A stretch of DNA of 64,000 nucleotides, taken from the NCBI RefSeq assembly GCF_026319365.1, contig NZ_JAPDMS010000006.1, forward strand, positions 1 to 64,000, read 5' to 3'. The notes under the pieces were generated by a model. The model saw only the letters and a list, made by a program, of their open reading frames with translations, did no database searches and was not told where the DNA came from. The first letter of the stretch is position 1. Each line of letters starts with the position of its first letter. Positions 17,513-28,324 of the stretch are shown here, in pieces. The DNA comes from Methylophaga sp. OBS1 (GTDB lineage: Bacteria > Pseudomonadota > Gammaproteobacteria > Nitrosococcales > Methylophagaceae). The translations under genes and the position numbers were made by a program.

Positions 17513-18750
17513 ATGGCTGCGCCGAGCTTGAAGATAGGCAGGTACATAGCAATGACCAGCGTACCGACAATCCCCCCGAGGAACACCATGATGATGGGCT
17601 CCATCAGCGCCGTCATATTATCGACTGCATCATCCACTTCGCGTTCAAAGAAGTCAGCCACTTTGGCAAGCATGGAGTCAAGAGAACCTGACTCTTCACC
17701 AATCGCGGTCATTTGAATCACCATATTGGGAAACAGCTCGGTGTCGGTCATGGCTTTGTTCAACTGAGTGCCGGTGGCAACATCATCCCGCATAACCAGT
17801 GTTGCTTCACCATAGACGATATTACCGGTCGCTCCGGCGACCGAGGTCATGGCTTCCACCATGGGCACACCGGCCTTGAACATAGTAGAGAAAGTCCGGG
17901 AAAAACGGGCAATAGCAGCTTTGGTCATGACTGCGCCTATAACCGGCAGTTTCAACAACAGCCTGTCCAGGAAGTGCTGTACTTTACGAGAGCGCTTTCT
18001 GGCTGCCATAAAGCCCATGACAATCCCGATGATGACACCGAAGATTAACCACCATTTTTCCTGAAAGACTTCTGAAATGCGGATAACCAGTTTGGTGAGT
18101 CCCGGCAGATCAGCACCGAACCCCTGGAACAGCGATTGGAACTGTGGAATCACGAAGATCATCAGAATCGCGGTGACAATAAAGGCCACCACAATGATGG
18201 CGGTTGGATATACCAGCGCTTTTTTTATTTTGGCTTTCAGTGCCTCGGTTTTTTCCTGATAAGTGGCAATTTCATGTAGCAGGGATTCGAGGGTACCGGA
18301 TTGCTCACCGGCATTGACCAGATTCACGTAGAGGTCATCAAAATGCAGTGGAAATTTGGCCAGTGAGTCAGAGAGACTGGTACCGGACTCAACATCCGCT
18401 TTTATTTTGAGTACCATCTCCTGCATGCTGGCGTTTTCGTGGCCTTCGCCAATGATTTGCAGAGACTGCATCAGGGGGACACCGGAAGACATCATGGTCG
18501 CTAGTTGACGACTGAAAATAGCGATATCACCGGGTTTGATTTTCGGTTTGCGCGGGGCAAACAGGTCTTTGGGTTTTTTCTTGACTTTGAGTGGCGCGAT
18601 ACCTTGTCGACGCAGTTCGGCCCTGACCTGGTTGACGTTTTCACCCGTGACCTGGCCCTTCACTCTCCGACCCTGTTTGTTGGTACCCTGCCAGATGTAG
18701 ATATCAGGGACCTTGACCTTCTTCGCCTTGCCTGCTTGCGCTTGTGCCAC
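17509..18750 (-). CDS. pilC: Type IV pilus inner-membrane platform protein
   Basis: The 413-residue GspF-family protein has two similar cytoplasmic domains, each followed by membrane segments. Signature pieces are FSRQLATMMSSGVPL near 80 and FSRTFSTMFKAGVPM near 285. It forms the platform on which the PilB motor acts. Four bases separate it from pilB. Confidence 0.95.
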   Translation of the reverse strand: MAQAQAGKAKKVKVPDIYIWQGTNKQGRRVKGQVTGENVNQVRAELRRQGIAPLKVKKKPKDLFAPRKPKIKPGDIAIFSRQLATMMSSGVPLMQSLQIIGEGHENASMQEMVLKIKADVESGTSLSDSLAKFPLHFDDLYVNLVNAGEQSGTLESLLHEIATYQEKTEALKAKIKKALVYPTAIIVVAFIVTAILMIFVIPQFQSLFQGFGADLPGLTKLVIRISEVFQEKWWLIFGVIIGIVMGFMAARKRSRKVQHFLDRLLLKLPVIGAVMTKAAIARFSRTFSTMFKAGVPMVEAMTSVAGATGNIVYGEATLVMRDDVATGTQLNKAMTDTELFPNMVIQMTAIGEESGSLDSMLAKVADFFEREVDDAVDNMTALMEPIIMVFLGGIVGTLVIAMYLPIFKLGAAI

Positions 18751-18753
18751 CCG

Positions 18754-20466
18754 CTACTCCTTGATCACACGGTTGATTTCTTCCAGGCTGGTCAGCCCCG
18801 CAGCGACTTTCTTCAGACCTGATTTGCGCAGATCATCAATGCCTTCTTCTTCTGCCTGATCGGCCAGCTGCATTGAGTTACCGCCTTCCATGATGATGCG
18901 CCCCATTGCATCGGATACGGGCATTACCTGATAGATACCAACACGTCCTTTGTAACCTTCAGTACAGCTATCACAACCAACAGCTTTATAGACGGTAACG
19001 CCCGCATCAATCTGTTGTTGGGTAAAGCCTTCCTCCAGTAACACATCGTTAGGTAAATCTTCAGCCGCCTTGCACTTGCTGCATAATCTTCTGGCCAGAC
19101 GCTGAGCGATGATCAGTGACACTGCCGAGGCGATATTGAATGCCGGTACCCCCATATTGGCAAGCCGTGTCAGCGTCTGTGGTGCGTCATTGGTGTGCAG
19201 CGTGGAAAAGACCATGTGACCGGTTTGAGCCGCTTTGATCGCAATCTCAGCAGTCTCAAGATCACGAATCTCACCCACCATGATGATATCCGGATCCTGA
19301 CGCAGGAAAGCACGAAGACACTCGGTAAAGCCAAGTCCGATAGCCGGATGCACGTTAACCTGATTCACACCGGGCAGGCTGATTTCAGCGGGATCTTCGG
19401 CGGTTGATATATTTCTGTCGCCGGTATTGAGAATGTTGAGCGCGGTATAAAGCGATACAGTCTTACCGCTGCCTGTCGGCCCCGTAACCAGAATCATGCC
19501 GTAGGGCTTATGCATGGTCTCAAGGAAGATTTGTTTCTGGTCTTCTTCGTAACCCAGTGCGTCAATACCTAACTGCGCACTGGTCGGGTCCAGAATCCGC
19601 AATACGATTTTCTCACCGAACAGCGTCGGGCAGGTGTTGACACGGAAATCGATGGCTTTGGTTTTGGACAGTTTCAGGCGCATACGGCCGTCCTGGGGAA
19701 CACGGCGTTCAGCGATATTTAACCGGGACAGTACCTTGAGACGCGCGGCAATGCGGCCACCCAGCGCCACCGGCGCACCTTTCATTTCATGAAGAATACC
19801 GTCAATCCGCATGCGCACCCGGTATTTCTTCTCGTAGGGCTCGAAGTGGATATCGGATGCCCCTGATTTGATCGCCGTGGTCAGAATACCGTTGATGAAG
19901 CGCACTACCGGCGTATCGTCAATATTAGCCTCGGTCAGGTCCTCAGTGCGATCTTCATCCGGCCCCAAATCGATATCATCGAGATCAGCATCCTCAAACT
20001 GGTCCAGCTTCTGATCGGCCTTATCCAGCGCCTTTTCCATGATCGCGGATAACTTCTGTTCATCCACCAGCACCGGATAGGTGTTCAGCGCCGTGTTAAA
20101 TTGAAATTCGTCCAGGGCTTGAAGGTTGGTGGGGTCGGATACGGCTACATAGAGTCTTTTGCCTCGTTTAAACAGTGGCAAAGCATTATGTTGCCGAATC
20201 AGCTTTTCCTGTATTAATTCGGTTGCTGACATATCGAGATTCATCGATTCGATATCAAACAGCGGCACACCGAATTCCTGCGAGGCGATCGCGGCAATAT
20301 CAGCGCTGCCCAGAATTTTGTGATTAACAAGGTAGGTAACAAAAGGCTGTTTGGCTTCTTTGGCGGCGGACTGTGCAGAAAGCGCCTGTTCTTCATTCAA
20401 CAGACCTTCGTTGACCAGACGTCTTGCCAGACCGCTCAGTCGCATCGGGGTTGCCATATTTGCCAT
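18754..20466 (-). CDS. pilB: Type IV pilus extension ATPase
   Basis: Starting at MANMATPMRL (20466) gives 570 residues; ATG 20457 is equally possible, and an in-frame extension to 20625 runs through the opposite promoter region and is rejected. N-terminal MshEN-type domain, then the secretion ATPase with Walker A GPTGSGKT, the Asp/His boxes, Walker B IMVGEIRD, and a tetracysteine zinc site (CSKC...CDSC). It drives pilus assembly. The pilin gene pilA is not beside it. Confidence 0.94.
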   Translation of the reverse strand: MANMATPMRLSGLARRLVNEGLLNEEQALSAQSAAKEAKQPFVTYLVNHKILGSADIAAIASQEFGVPLFDIESMNLDMSATELIQEKLIRQHNALPLFKRGKRLYVAVSDPTNLQALDEFQFNTALNTYPVLVDEQKLSAIMEKALDKADQKLDQFEDADLDDIDLGPDEDRTEDLTEANIDDTPVVRFINGILTTAIKSGASDIHFEPYEKKYRVRMRIDGILHEMKGAPVALGGRIAARLKVLSRLNIAERRVPQDGRMRLKLSKTKAIDFRVNTCPTLFGEKIVLRILDPTSAQLGIDALGYEEDQKQIFLETMHKPYGMILVTGPTGSGKTVSLYTALNILNTGDRNISTAEDPAEISLPGVNQVNVHPAIGLGFTECLRAFLRQDPDIIMVGEIRDLETAEIAIKAAQTGHMVFSTLHTNDAPQTLTRLANMGVPAFNIASAVSLIIAQRLARRLCSKCKAAEDLPNDVLLEEGFTQQQIDAGVTVYKAVGCDSCTEGYKGRVGIYQVMPVSDAMGRIIMEGGNSMQLADQAEEEGIDDLRKSGLKKVAAGLTSLEEINRVIKE

Positions 20467-20497
20467 GACTATTTGCGATTCCTTAACATAAGCACTG

Positions 20498-20514
20498 CTA
20501 TTAAAGGCTAATAG
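20498..20514. promoter_or_regulatory. Small inverted repeat between pilB and lptM
   Basis: CTATTA-aaggc-TAATAG in the divergent intergenic region, about 30 bp before the pilB start. It may be an operator or a chance AT-rich dyad. TATACT at 20574-20579 is a possible -10 for lptM, without a good -35. Confidence 0.25.
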
Positions 20515-20604
20515 TATGTAAGTTAAACAAGAAATTCTAGTTTCTGTATCAAGACGTGCCGGTCTTTCCTGTATATACTGCCGTAAATTTTTGGGGAATG
20601 AATT

Positions 20605-20733
20605 ATGCGAACTTTTCAACGCCATAGCCTGCTGGCGTTAATGCTCTGTTTGATGCTGGCTGTCAGTGCCTGTGGACAGAAAGGCGACTTGTACCTGCCG
20701 GAAGGTAATTTGCAATCGGTCATGGCAGGTTAA
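20605..20733 (+). CDS. lptM: LptM-like small lipoprotein
   Basis: This 42-residue gene is easily missed. MRTFQRHSLLALML leads into a hydrophobic stretch and the lipobox VSAC, then GQKGDLYLPE, the hallmark of LptM (YifL). Family members are lipoproteins that assist LptD assembly in the outer membrane. It lies 8 bp upstream of lysA, the conserved position in gammaproteobacteria. Confidence 0.9.
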   Translation: MRTFQRHSLLALMLCLMLAVSACGQKGDLYLPEGNLQSVMAG

Positions 20734-20741
20734 AACCAACG

Positions 20742-21992
20742 ATGGATTATTTTCAGTATCAAGCTGGCAGCCTGTTTGCCGAGCAGGTCGCAGTCATTGA
20801 CATTGCGCAGCAACACGGCACGCCGACTTACATTTACTCGCGCAAAACACTGGAGCAGCATTGGCAGGCTTTTGATGATGCATTCGCTGAACTGCCACAC
20901 CTGGTCTGTTATGCCGTCAAGGCGAACTCAAACCTGGCCGTGTTAAATGTACTGGCGAAACAGGGCTCTGGCTTTGATATCGTCTCGGCCGGTGAACTGG
21001 CGAGAGTCATTGCCGCTGGTGGCGAAGCTGCAAAAACCGTGTTTTCCGGTGTCGGTAAAACCGAAGCTGAAATCGAATATGCGCTGACACAGAATATCCG
21101 CTGTTTCAATGTGGAGTCGATTCCTGAGCTCAGCCGAATCAATGAGGTAGCAGCGCGCCTGAACAGACAGGCGCCGGTTTCGATCCGGGTTAATCCCGAT
21201 GTGGATGCGCAAACGCATCCTTATATCTCAACCGGTCTCAAAGAAAACAAATTTGGTATTGATATCGAACAGGCCAGGGCCGTCTACCAGTCGGCTAAAG
21301 ACATGGCCAACCTGTCTGTGGTCGGTGTCGATTGCCATATCGGTTCCCAGCTGACCTCGGTGTCGCCTTTTGTGGATGCGTTGAAACGCGTGCTGGCACT
21401 GATTGATGAGTTGGCTGAAGACGGGATTCAAATAAAACATCTGGATATCGGGGGCGGCCTGGGTATTCATTATCGCGATGAAACCCCGCCAAGCCCGGCT
21501 GAATATGCGGCAGCGCTGAAACCACTGCTGGCAGAACGTGAGTTGGAAATTCTACTGGAACCTGGCCGTGCCATTGCCGGTAATGCCGGCATCCTGTTGA
21601 CTAAGGTCGAGTTTATTAAACCCACTGAAGCCAAGCAGTTTGCGATTGTCGATGCCGCAATGAATGATTTATTGCGTCCCGCTTTATATCAGTCATGGCA
21701 GCAAATTGTGCCGGTTCAACTGGAAACCCAGGCCAAACCCGCGGTCTATGATATTGTGGGACCTATCTGTGAAACCGGCGACTTCCTGGGTAAAGATCGG
21801 GAACTGGCCATCGAGCAGGGCGACCTGTTGGCGATCCGTTCTGCCGGTGCCTATGGTTTCACTATGAGTTCCAATTACAACTCACGTCCTCGCGCCGCCG
21901 AGATTATGGTGGATGGTAAAAATATCCATGTGGTACGGGAACGTGAGATGGTTCAGAATTTGTTCGCCGGAGAGCACGTATTACCGTCATGA
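20742..21992 (+). CDS. lysA: Diaminopimelate decarboxylase
   Basis: The 416-residue fold-III PLP enzyme makes lysine from meso-diaminopimelate. PLP-binding Lys60 lies in [15 protein letters not shown], the glycine-rich DIGGGLGI and EPGRAI motifs bind phosphate and substrate. The C-terminal [11 protein letters not shown] carries the active-site Cys. It overlaps dapF by four bases. Confidence 0.96.
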   Translation: MDYFQYQAGSLFAEQVAVIDIAQQHGTPTYIYSRKTLEQHWQAFDDAFAELPHLVCYAVKANSNLAVLNVLAKQGSGFDIVSAGELARVIAAGGEAAKTVFSGVGKTEAEIEYALTQNIRCFNVESIPELSRINEVAARLNRQAPVSIRVNPDVDAQTHPYISTGLKENKFGIDIEQARAVYQSAKDMANLSVVGVDCHIGSQLTSVSPFVDALKRVLALIDELAEDGIQIKHLDIGGGLGIHYRDETPPSPAEYAAALKPLLAERELEILLEPGRAIAGNAGILLTKVEFIKPTEAKQFAIVDAAMNDLLRPALYQSWQQIVPVQLETQAKPAVYDIVGPICETGDFLGKDRELAIEQGDLLAIRSAGAYGFTMSSNYNSRPRAAEIMVDGKNIHVVREREMVQNLFAGEHVLPS

Positions 21993-22843
21993 GCAGCCTC
22001 GAATTCAGCAAGATGCATGGCCTGGGCAATGATTTCATTGTCATCAATGCCATCGATCAGCAAGTGACTCTGAGCGATAGCCAGATCCGTTTTCTGGCTG
22101 ATCGGCATTTTGGTGTGGGCTGCGATCAGGTTTTGCTGGTGGAAGCTTCAGACTCTGATGATGCGGACTTCAGATACCGCATTTTTAACGCGGATGGGGG
22201 TGAAGTCTCTCAATGCGGCAATGGTGCACGCTGTTTTGCCCGTTTTGTTCGCGAAAAAGGGCTTAGCGACAAAGACACGATTGCTGTTGTCACCGCTTCC
22301 GGCCTGATTTATCCCACCATTCAAGTGGATGGCTCTGTGACCGTGGATATGGGTAAACCCCAGTTTGAACCACGGCGTATTCCGTTTTTTGCTGAAGAAC
22401 AGGCGACAACTTATATGGTGTCTGTGCCCGAACACGGCAAAAAAGAAGTGGGCGTGGTGTCGATGGGCAATCCGCATGCGGTGATGCTGGTGGATAATGT
22501 CGACACGGCACCGGTGCAGGAAATCGGGCCGCTGATGGAGTCGCACGAACAGTTTCCGGAGCGGGTCAATGTCGGCTTTATGCAGTTGCAGGATGCTAAT
22601 CACATTCGCTTGCGGGTGTATGAGCGTGGTTCGGGGGAAACCTCGGCCTGTGGTACCGGTGCCTGCGCGGCGGTGGTCAGTGGTATCCGTCGAGGTTTGC
22701 TGTCCAATCAAGTGACCGTGTCGTTGCCTGGTGGCGAACTGCAAATAAGCTGGCCCGACGAAAACAGCGCTGTGTGGATGACCGGGCCGGCAGAACATGT
22801 ATTTGATGGAGAAATAGCGTGGGCAACGCTGGAAAACAAATAA
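21989..22843 (+). CDS. dapF: Diaminopimelate epimerase
   Basis: The 284-residue enzyme is cofactor-independent. It begins [11 protein letters not shown] and has its two catalytic cysteines in [10 protein letters not shown] (about 76) and [10 protein letters not shown] (about 222). It converts LL- to meso-diaminopimelate for lysine and peptidoglycan. It works just before lysA in the pathway and overlaps the genes on both sides. Confidence 0.96.
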   Translation: MSSLEFSKMHGLGNDFIVINAIDQQVTLSDSQIRFLADRHFGVGCDQVLLVEASDSDDADFRYRIFNADGGEVSQCGNGARCFARFVREKGLSDKDTIAVVTASGLIYPTIQVDGSVTVDMGKPQFEPRRIPFFAEEQATTYMVSVPEHGKKEVGVVSMGNPHAVMLVDNVDTAPVQEIGPLMESHEQFPERVNVGFMQLQDANHIRLRVYERGSGETSACGTGACAAVVSGIRRGLLSNQVTVSLPGGELQISWPDENSAVWMTGPAEHVFDGEIAWATLENK

Positions 22844-23520
22844 CCCTGGCTGAACTGGAAGCCTATCTGCAATCACATCCAGATACCTTTCTGGAACACC
22901 CGGAGTTGCTTGAAATACTGGAACTGCATCAATCGCCGGAAGGCACGGTTTCTCTTGCACAGAAGCAACAGCAAAGGCTCAAAGAAAAAAACAAACAGCT
23001 CAACGAGCAGTTGCGGGCGCTGATTGAGAATGCACACAGTAATGCTGAACTCCAGCAGCGGGTACATGCGCTGTGCCTGAGCCTCCTGGATGCTGTCGAT
23101 CTCAGTAGTCTGATGAATACGCTGATGGAAGAGCTGCAGCAGGAGTTTTCTGCTGATGATGTCGCGGTCAGATTGTTTTATGGCGATAAACCATTCCCAT
23201 TGCCCGAGACCAACACTAATGTTGGCCAACTGCACGCTGACGATACCAAACTGCGTAGCTTCGATAATCTATTTAACAAGCAAAAGCCCATCTGTGGCCG
23301 TTTGACCAAAGCACAGAAAGCGCTGCTGTTCAATAACAAAGCTGACCGTGTTCAGTCCGTCGCTTGTCTGCCGTTAGGTCATGAACCCTGCGCTGGCTTG
23401 CTTGCGATTGGCAGTGAAGATCCCAACCGATTCCATGCCGATATGGCGACCGATTATCTGAGCTTTTTGGGCGAAGTGTTTATGCGTGTGCTTCGTTATC
23501 ACACCCATAACGATGGCTGA
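22819..23520 (+). CDS. DUF484-family (GAF-like) protein
   Basis: A 233-residue protein read from GTG, overlapping dapF by 25 bp. It starts with the DUF484 segment ([21 protein letters not shown]), has a coiled-coil at about 50-75 and then a GAF-like domain. Function is unknown, but the gene is fixed between dapF and xerC in many gammaproteobacteria. Confidence 0.9.
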   Translation: MGNAGKQITLAELEAYLQSHPDTFLEHPELLEILELHQSPEGTVSLAQKQQQRLKEKNKQLNEQLRALIENAHSNAELQQRVHALCLSLLDAVDLSSLMNTLMEELQQEFSADDVAVRLFYGDKPFPLPETNTNVGQLHADDTKLRSFDNLFNKQKPICGRLTKAQKALLFNNKADRVQSVACLPLGHEPCAGLLAIGSEDPNRFHADMATDYLSFLGEVFMRVLRYHTHNDG

Positions 23521-24424
23521 CAAGCTGACCAGCACGGTAGACGACTTCCTCGACTATCTGGCGCTGCAACGTCGTCTCTCTGCCCATACGGTCAAAAATT
23601 ACCGCTGTGATCTGCAACAACTCACTGAATACTGTCAGCGTGATGAGCTTGAGAGCTGGTCTGCACTCAAAACAAGAGATCTACGTCAGTTCTCGGCTTT
23701 TCTGCATCGCAAAGGGCTTTCCAGCCGTAGCATTCAGCGCATGCTCTCAGCCATTCGTTCTTTTTATCAGTATCTGATCAGGCAGGGGCTGGCAGACAAT
23801 AATCCGGCCCAGGCCGTGCAGGCGCCCAAAGCCGAGAAACGTCTGCCTTCGACTCTCGATGTCGATCAGATGAATGCTTTGCTCGATCACACTCAGCCCA
23901 ATACCTTTGTTGCCACGCGTGACCGCGCCATCATGGAATTGTTTTATTCTTCCGGCCTACGCCTGGCGGAACTGGCTGAACTCAACCTGCGTGATATCGA
24001 TTTTGGCGATCAGCTGGTGCATGTCACCGGTAAAGGGCAGAAAGACCGGGTTTGCCCGGTCGGTTCACAGGCGATTAAAGCGCTGCAGGACTGGCTGGAA
24101 AAACGTGATCAGACCGGCTTTTTTGACCAGCCTGCCGTCTTTATCACCCAGCAGGGTCGGCGTCTTGGTGTGCGTTCGATTCAGAAACGTCTGAGTTTCT
24201 GGGGTAAGAAACACGGGATTTCAGACCATGTGCATCCGCATCGCCTAAGGCATGCGTTTGCTTCGCATATGCTGGAGTCTAGTGGGGATTTACGAGCGGT
24301 GCAGGAATTGTTGGGGCATGCGGATATCAGTACCACGCAGATCTATACCCATGTGGATTTTCAGCATCTGGCGAAGGTTTATGATTCGGCGCATCCACGC
24401 GCCAAGAAGCGGTCTGATTCCTGA
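23513..24424 (+). CDS. xerC: Tyrosine recombinase XerC
   Basis: 303 residues from MADKLTST, overlapping DUF484 by eight bases. The N-terminal SAM-like core-binding domain contains SAHTVKNYRCDL. The catalytic set is complete: Arg in SSGLRLAEL, Lys in VTGKGQKDR, His-Arg in HPHRLRHAFA, His in LLGHADIS and nucleophile Tyr in TTQIYTHV. With XerD it resolves chromosome dimers at dif. No dif site was seen here. Confidence 0.95.
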   Translation: MADKLTSTVDDFLDYLALQRRLSAHTVKNYRCDLQQLTEYCQRDELESWSALKTRDLRQFSAFLHRKGLSSRSIQRMLSAIRSFYQYLIRQGLADNNPAQAVQAPKAEKRLPSTLDVDQMNALLDHTQPNTFVATRDRAIMELFYSSGLRLAELAELNLRDIDFGDQLVHVTGKGQKDRVCPVGSQAIKALQDWLEKRDQTGFFDQPAVFITQQGRRLGVRSIQKRLSFWGKKHGISDHVHPHRLRHAFASHMLESSGDLRAVQELLGHADISTTQIYTHVDFQHLAKVYDSAHPRAKKRSDS

Positions 24425-24480
24425 TGCGCTGTGTAAATCACAGAGGCACAGAGGGCACAAAGAATTTTGGGGTTTAAGTC

Positions 24481-24511
24481 GTCATTGCGAACGCGGTGAA
24501 GCAATCCAGGC
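24481..24511. repeat. Dispersed repeat of the GTCATTGCGA...GAAGCAATCC type
   Basis: GTCATTGCGAACGCGGTGAAGCAATCC-type units are common dispersed repeats in many bacterial genomes. Only one copy is in the window, so repetition cannot be shown here. Confidence 0.5.
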
Positions 24512-24622
24512 CCAGATTTTGGGGCTGAAGCCCGAGTTCATTTATTTTACTTGCCTAAAATAAACGAACCAAACAAAAGGGCAGCCCAATGCTCGCCCTG
24601 CGGGTTCCCTGCGCTTCTCAAT

Positions 24623-24683
24623 CAGTTTGGAACACGACGAAAACTCGCTACGCTCAGACACTCGTCGTGTTTCATCCAAACTG
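24623..24683. repeat. Long two-part inverted repeat (REP/MITE-like hairpin)
   Basis: CAGTTTGGA (24623-24631) pairs with TCCAAACTG (24675-24683), and ACACGACGA (24632-24640) pairs with TCGTCGTGT (24662-24670). The right side has a 4-nt bulge. The loop contains CTCGCTACGCTCAG. Flanks CAATGCTCGCCC and GATGCTCGGC are also similar to each other. It has the look of a repeat family, not a terminator, because no T-tract follows. Confidence 0.7.
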
Positions 24684-24730
24684 CTTTGCGATGCTCGGCT
24701 TCGCATAAGGGCGGGACACCCTCACCCCAG

Positions 24731-24753
24731 CCCTCTCCCGTCAAGGGAGAGGG
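24731..24753. repeat. Short palindromic repeat CCCTCTCCC/GGGAGAGGG
   Basis: A perfect 9-bp stem with a GTCAA loop, preceded by CCCTCACCCCAG. The same unit is a familiar dispersed repeat in many proteobacteria. Confidence 0.65.
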
Positions 24754-24837
24754 TGCAGCTCATCCATAACGTTGTTTCCAGAGCCCGCTTTTCATTCCCC
24801 TTTTGTGCTGACGAGTAGCGCAGGTTAATCTGGATAA

Positions 24838-24948
24838 GAATTGGCTAGTGTCTGATTCGTGACATCCATGTCACTCAGCCTTCGGGCGCCTCCGGCGTCC
24901 AAATTTTTTCCAGACAAATTTTTGAGCCTAGCGAGTTTTAGCCAATTC
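24838..24948. repeat. 111-bp element bounded by a 10-bp inverted repeat
   Basis: GAATTGGCTA at 24838-24847 and TAGCCAATTC at 24939-24948 are perfect inverted copies. Inside lie a GC-rich GGGCGCCTCCGGCG stretch and AT-rich A/T tracts. Size and ends suit a tiny non-autonomous element, but no target duplication was identified. Confidence 0.45.
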
Positions 24949-25117
24949 CCGGGTTAGTCGAGCAACGCAGTAGAGCCGTAGGCCAACACGGTGGAGTAGT
25001 CTAAGGTTGTTAGGGATTTGGCCGCGCAAATCCCTGACTCGCCATTAAGGCGAAACCTAATCGGGCTTGTCTCAAGACGCAAGGTTGGGTTTGGTTTTTC
25101 AAACCAACCCACAAGAA

Positions 25118-27868
25118 TTAATGCGCCTGCTCCCAATTATCCCCAGTCCCAAGTCCAACCTCTAACGGCACCTTCAAATCCGCCGCATTCATCATAAACT
25201 GCTCGATAGTGGTCTTCGCCATATCCAACTGATCCTTGGGCACTTCAAACACCAGTTCGTCATGCACCTGCATGATCATGCGAATACCGGTATCGGCGCC
25301 TGATAACCAACTGTGAATATCTATCATGGCGCGTTTGATGATATCGGCAGCGCTGCCCTGCATCGGCGCATTGATGGCGGTTCGTTCGGCATATTGGCGG
25401 CGCATGCCGTTTTTGGAGTTGATTTCCGGTAAGTACAGGCGACGGCCGAAAATGGTTTCCACATAGCCCTGTTTCTTAGCCTGCTCGCGGGTGTTGTCCA
25501 TGTAATCACGGACGCCGGGATAGCGCTCGAAATAAGTGTTCATATAGTCCGCCGCCTGGTGGCGCTCAATACCCAGTTGTCTGGAAAGACCATGAGCGGA
25601 CATGCCGTAAATCAGGCCGAAGTTAATCGCTTTGGCGCTGCGGCGCTGATCGCTGCTGACTTCGTCCAGCGCCATGCCGAAGATTTCCGAAGCAGTGTGG
25701 CGATGAATATCTTCGCCCTTGGCAAAGGCCTGCAGCAGGCTCTCATCGCCGGACAGGTGCGCCATGATGCGCAGTTCGATTTGTGAATAGTCGGCGGCCA
25801 GCAGCACATAACCCTCACTGGCGACGAAGGCTTCACGGATGCGACGGCCATTTTCACTGCGGATGGGAATATTCTGCAGATTGGGATCCGAGGAGGAGAG
25901 TCGACCGGTCGCGGTGACAGCCTGATGGTAGGACGTGTGTACTCGCCCCGTGGTTTTGTTGACCATCTGCGGCAGCTTATCGGTATAGGTCGATTTCAGC
26001 TTGCTCAGGCCGCGGTAGTTGATGATGATTTGCGGCAGTTCATAGCCTTCATCGGCGAGTTCCTGCAGGACTTCTTCGGCGGTAGAAGGGGCGCCTTTCG
26101 GGGTTTTCTTTTTTACCGGCAGGTTCTGCTTGTCGTAAAGAATTTCCTGAAGTTGTTTGGGAGAACCGAGGTTAAAAGCTTGTCCGGCCACTTCATGGGC
26201 CTGCTTTTCCAGTTCTTCAATCTGGCGAGCCATATTGTCACTTTGCTGCTGCAACATCCAGATGTCGATATTGACGCCATTACGTTCCAGCGTGTTGAGG
26301 ACCGGCAACAGGGGCATTTCCAGTTCGGAGTAAACCTTCACCAGCGGTGGAATAGCCTGCATTTGGGGCCATAACACATGATGCAGTTGCAGCGTTATGT
26401 CGGCATCTTCAGCAGCATAGTTGGCCGCTTCTTCAATACCAATTTGATTGAAGGTCAGCTGCTTTTTGCCTTTACCGGCAATATCTTCAAAGTGAATCGT
26501 GTCTCGGTCGAGATATTTTTTCGCCAAAGAATCCATATCATGACGTGTGGCGGTGCTGTCGAGCACATAGGATTCCAGCATGGTGTCATGGGCGATGCCT
26601 TTCAGATCAATGCCATGGTTCAGTAGCACGTGGCGATCATATTTCAGGTTCTGGCCCACTTTGAGTTTGGTGGGATCTTCCAGTAGAGGCTTTAGGTCCT
26701 TCATCACCTCCTCGTAATCCAGCTGTTGCGGTGCGCCGGCATAGTCGTGATTCAGAGGCAGATAAGCGGCCTCGCCGGGTTTCACGGCGAAGGAAACACC
26801 CACAATACGGGCATCGAGATAGATGAGGCTGGTAGTCTCAGTGTCAAAGGCAAACAGATCGGCATCCTGCAGTTTTTTCAGCCATGTCAGCCAATCTTTT
26901 TTATCCAGAATGCACTGATAGTCCTGTTTGGCGATGGTGTCATTGTTGATCACCGCCGAGCCCGAAGTGACAGTTTGATCGGCACTGCCCGACTCCAACT
27001 CAGCTATCCAGCTACGGAATTCGAACTGTTTAAACAGGGTCAGCAGTGCTTCACGGTCTTGAGGTTGATGTTTAAGTTGTTCGACTTCGATATCGAGTTC
27101 AACATCGCATTTTATCGTGGCCAGCTCATAGCTGAGCTCTGCCATATTTTTATTCTCTGCCAGTTTTTCCGGCATCTTTTTGGCGCCGCGAAAATCCAGT
27201 TCCCGGACGGCCTCCAGATTGGCATAAATTTCTTTGAGGCTACCCAGGTTCTGCAATAGAGACAGGGCGGTTTTTTCGCCGACACCGGGCACACCGGGAA
27301 TGTTATCAACCTTGTCGCCCATCAGTGCCAGGAAGTCGATAATATGTTCCGGTGGCAGGCCGAACTTTTCCTTAACACCTTCAATATCCATTTTGGTCTC
27401 GGTCATGGTGTTAACCAGAGTCACATGCTGATTGACCAGTTGCGCCATATCTTTGTCGCCGGTGCTGACCACAACATCCATGCCTTTTTCAGTCGCCTGT
27501 CTGGCCAGTGTTCCGATAACGTCATCGGCTTCGACGCCATCTACGCAGAGTAATGGCAGCCCCATGGCCTTGATGATGTCGTAAATGGGTTCCACCTGTG
27601 GCCTTAAATCATCCGGCATCGGCGGCCGGTTGGCTTTGTACTGCTCATAAATGTCATCGCGAAAGGTTTTGCCCTTGGCATCGAATACGACTGCGATATG
27701 ACTGTCGGGATAGTCAGCCAGTAAACGCCGCAACATCGCCGTGACACCCCGGATGGCCCCAGTAGGTTCGCCAGCCGAATTTCTGAGATCCGCTTTGTAC
27801 ATCGCATGGTAGGCACGGTACAGGTAAGACGAACCATCGACGAGAACGAGAGGAACAGATTGAGTCAT
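25118..27868 (-). CDS. polA: DNA polymerase I
   Basis: The 916-residue enzyme has all three parts: an N-terminal 5'-nuclease ([27 protein letters not shown], helix-hairpin-helix [11 protein letters not shown]), a 3'-5' exonuclease with an intact FDTETTSL site near 345, and a family A polymerase with the DYSQIELR motif [16 protein letters not shown] motif B and [10 protein letters not shown] motif C. It fills gaps in repair and removes RNA primers. Confidence 0.97.
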   Translation of the reverse strand: MTQSVPLVLVDGSSYLYRAYHAMYKADLRNSAGEPTGAIRGVTAMLRRLLADYPDSHIAVVFDAKGKTFRDDIYEQYKANRPPMPDDLRPQVEPIYDIIKAMGLPLLCVDGVEADDVIGTLARQATEKGMDVVVSTGDKDMAQLVNQHVTLVNTMTETKMDIEGVKEKFGLPPEHIIDFLALMGDKVDNIPGVPGVGEKTALSLLQNLGSLKEIYANLEAVRELDFRGAKKMPEKLAENKNMAELSYELATIKCDVELDIEVEQLKHQPQDREALLTLFKQFEFRSWIAELESGSADQTVTSGSAVINNDTIAKQDYQCILDKKDWLTWLKKLQDADLFAFDTETTSLIYLDARIVGVSFAVKPGEAAYLPLNHDYAGAPQQLDYEEVMKDLKPLLEDPTKLKVGQNLKYDRHVLLNHGIDLKGIAHDTMLESYVLDSTATRHDMDSLAKKYLDRDTIHFEDIAGKGKKQLTFNQIGIEEAANYAAEDADITLQLHHVLWPQMQAIPPLVKVYSELEMPLLPVLNTLERNGVNIDIWMLQQQSDNMARQIEELEKQAHEVAGQAFNLGSPKQLQEILYDKQNLPVKKKTPKGAPSTAEEVLQELADEGYELPQIIINYRGLSKLKSTYTDKLPQMVNKTTGRVHTSYHQAVTATGRLSSSDPNLQNIPIRSENGRRIREAFVASEGYVLLAADYSQIELRIMAHLSGDESLLQAFAKGEDIHRHTASEIFGMALDEVSSDQRRSAKAINFGLIYGMSAHGLSRQLGIERHQAADYMNTYFERYPGVRDYMDNTREQAKKQGYVETIFGRRLYLPEINSKNGMRRQYAERTAINAPMQGSAADIIKRAMIDIHSWLSGADTGIRMIMQVHDELVFEVPKDQLDMAKTTIEQFMMNAADLKVPLEVGLGTGDNWEQAH

Positions 27869-27960
27869 AAGCGTTGTGGCACCGTTTTTCTGAGAACTGA
27901 CTGCTTTTCTCCGGGCAGCGGAAATGCTATCTTAACCCCGAAATGACACGGAGCATTCTC

Positions 27961-28299
27961 ATGTTGAACAAAATCGCTATTGTATGCGCACTTGCCCTGT
28001 TAATGACAGTGACTGTCCGGGCAGAGGACACCGAATCGGTGATGGAGAAGCCGCCGGTGCTTCCTGAGCCATTGCAAAGCGGTGACAGTATCGAGCCCGA
28101 AGTTAATATCATTCAAAAAGAAGATCGCACCATTGAAGAATATCGAATGAATGGCAAGCTTTATATGATTAAAGTGACGCCTTCGGTCGGGAAACCTTAT
28201 TACCTGACTGATACCGATGGTGACGGTTCTCTTGAGTCAAGACAATTCGAACTGGATTCCGGTCTGTTGGTCCCCAACTGGATCCTGTTGGAGTGGTAA
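27961..28299 (+). CDS. DUF2782-family exported protein
   Basis: 112 residues from MLNKIAIV; GGAG lies eight bases before this ATG, which favours it over the ATG at 27943. A signal peptide ends near VRAED. The mature part has the family pieces EYRMNGKLYMIKVTP and YYLTDTDGDG. Function is unknown. A position between polA and thrB is typical in gammaproteobacteria. Confidence 0.85.
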   Translation: MLNKIAIVCALALLMTVTVRAEDTESVMEKPPVLPEPLQSGDSIEPEVNIIQKEDRTIEEYRMNGKLYMIKVTPSVGKPYYLTDTDGDGSLESRQFELDSGLLVPNWILLEW

Positions 28300-28324
28300 G
28301 CATCCACTAATCTGAGCAGTTTTC

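Larger units (their letters stand above)
24425..25117. repeat. Gene-free 693-bp region made of several inverted-repeat elements
   Basis: No reading frame here looks like a protein. From left to right it holds: a CACAGAGGCACAGAGGGCAC-like direct repeat (24438-24457), a GTCATTGCGAACGCGG element (24481 on), the long hairpin at 24623-24683, a GC-rich hairpin at 24731-24753, a 10-bp inverted repeat framing 24838-24948, and a bulged hairpin at 25087-25110. Several resemble short dispersed repeats seen in many proteobacterial genomes. No transposase is present, so if mobile they are non-autonomous. Confidence 0.7.

Noticed and set aside
20467..20625. In-frame N-terminal extension of pilB
   Set aside because: It would cover the intergenic promoter region; homologues begin near MATPMRL.
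24551..24769. Short frames in the gene-free region after xerC
   Set aside because: They run through inverted-repeat elements, lack ribosome sites and look non-protein.
24425..25117. CRISPR array or insertion sequence in the repeat-rich region
   Set aside because: No regularly spaced identical repeats and no transposase or cas gene.
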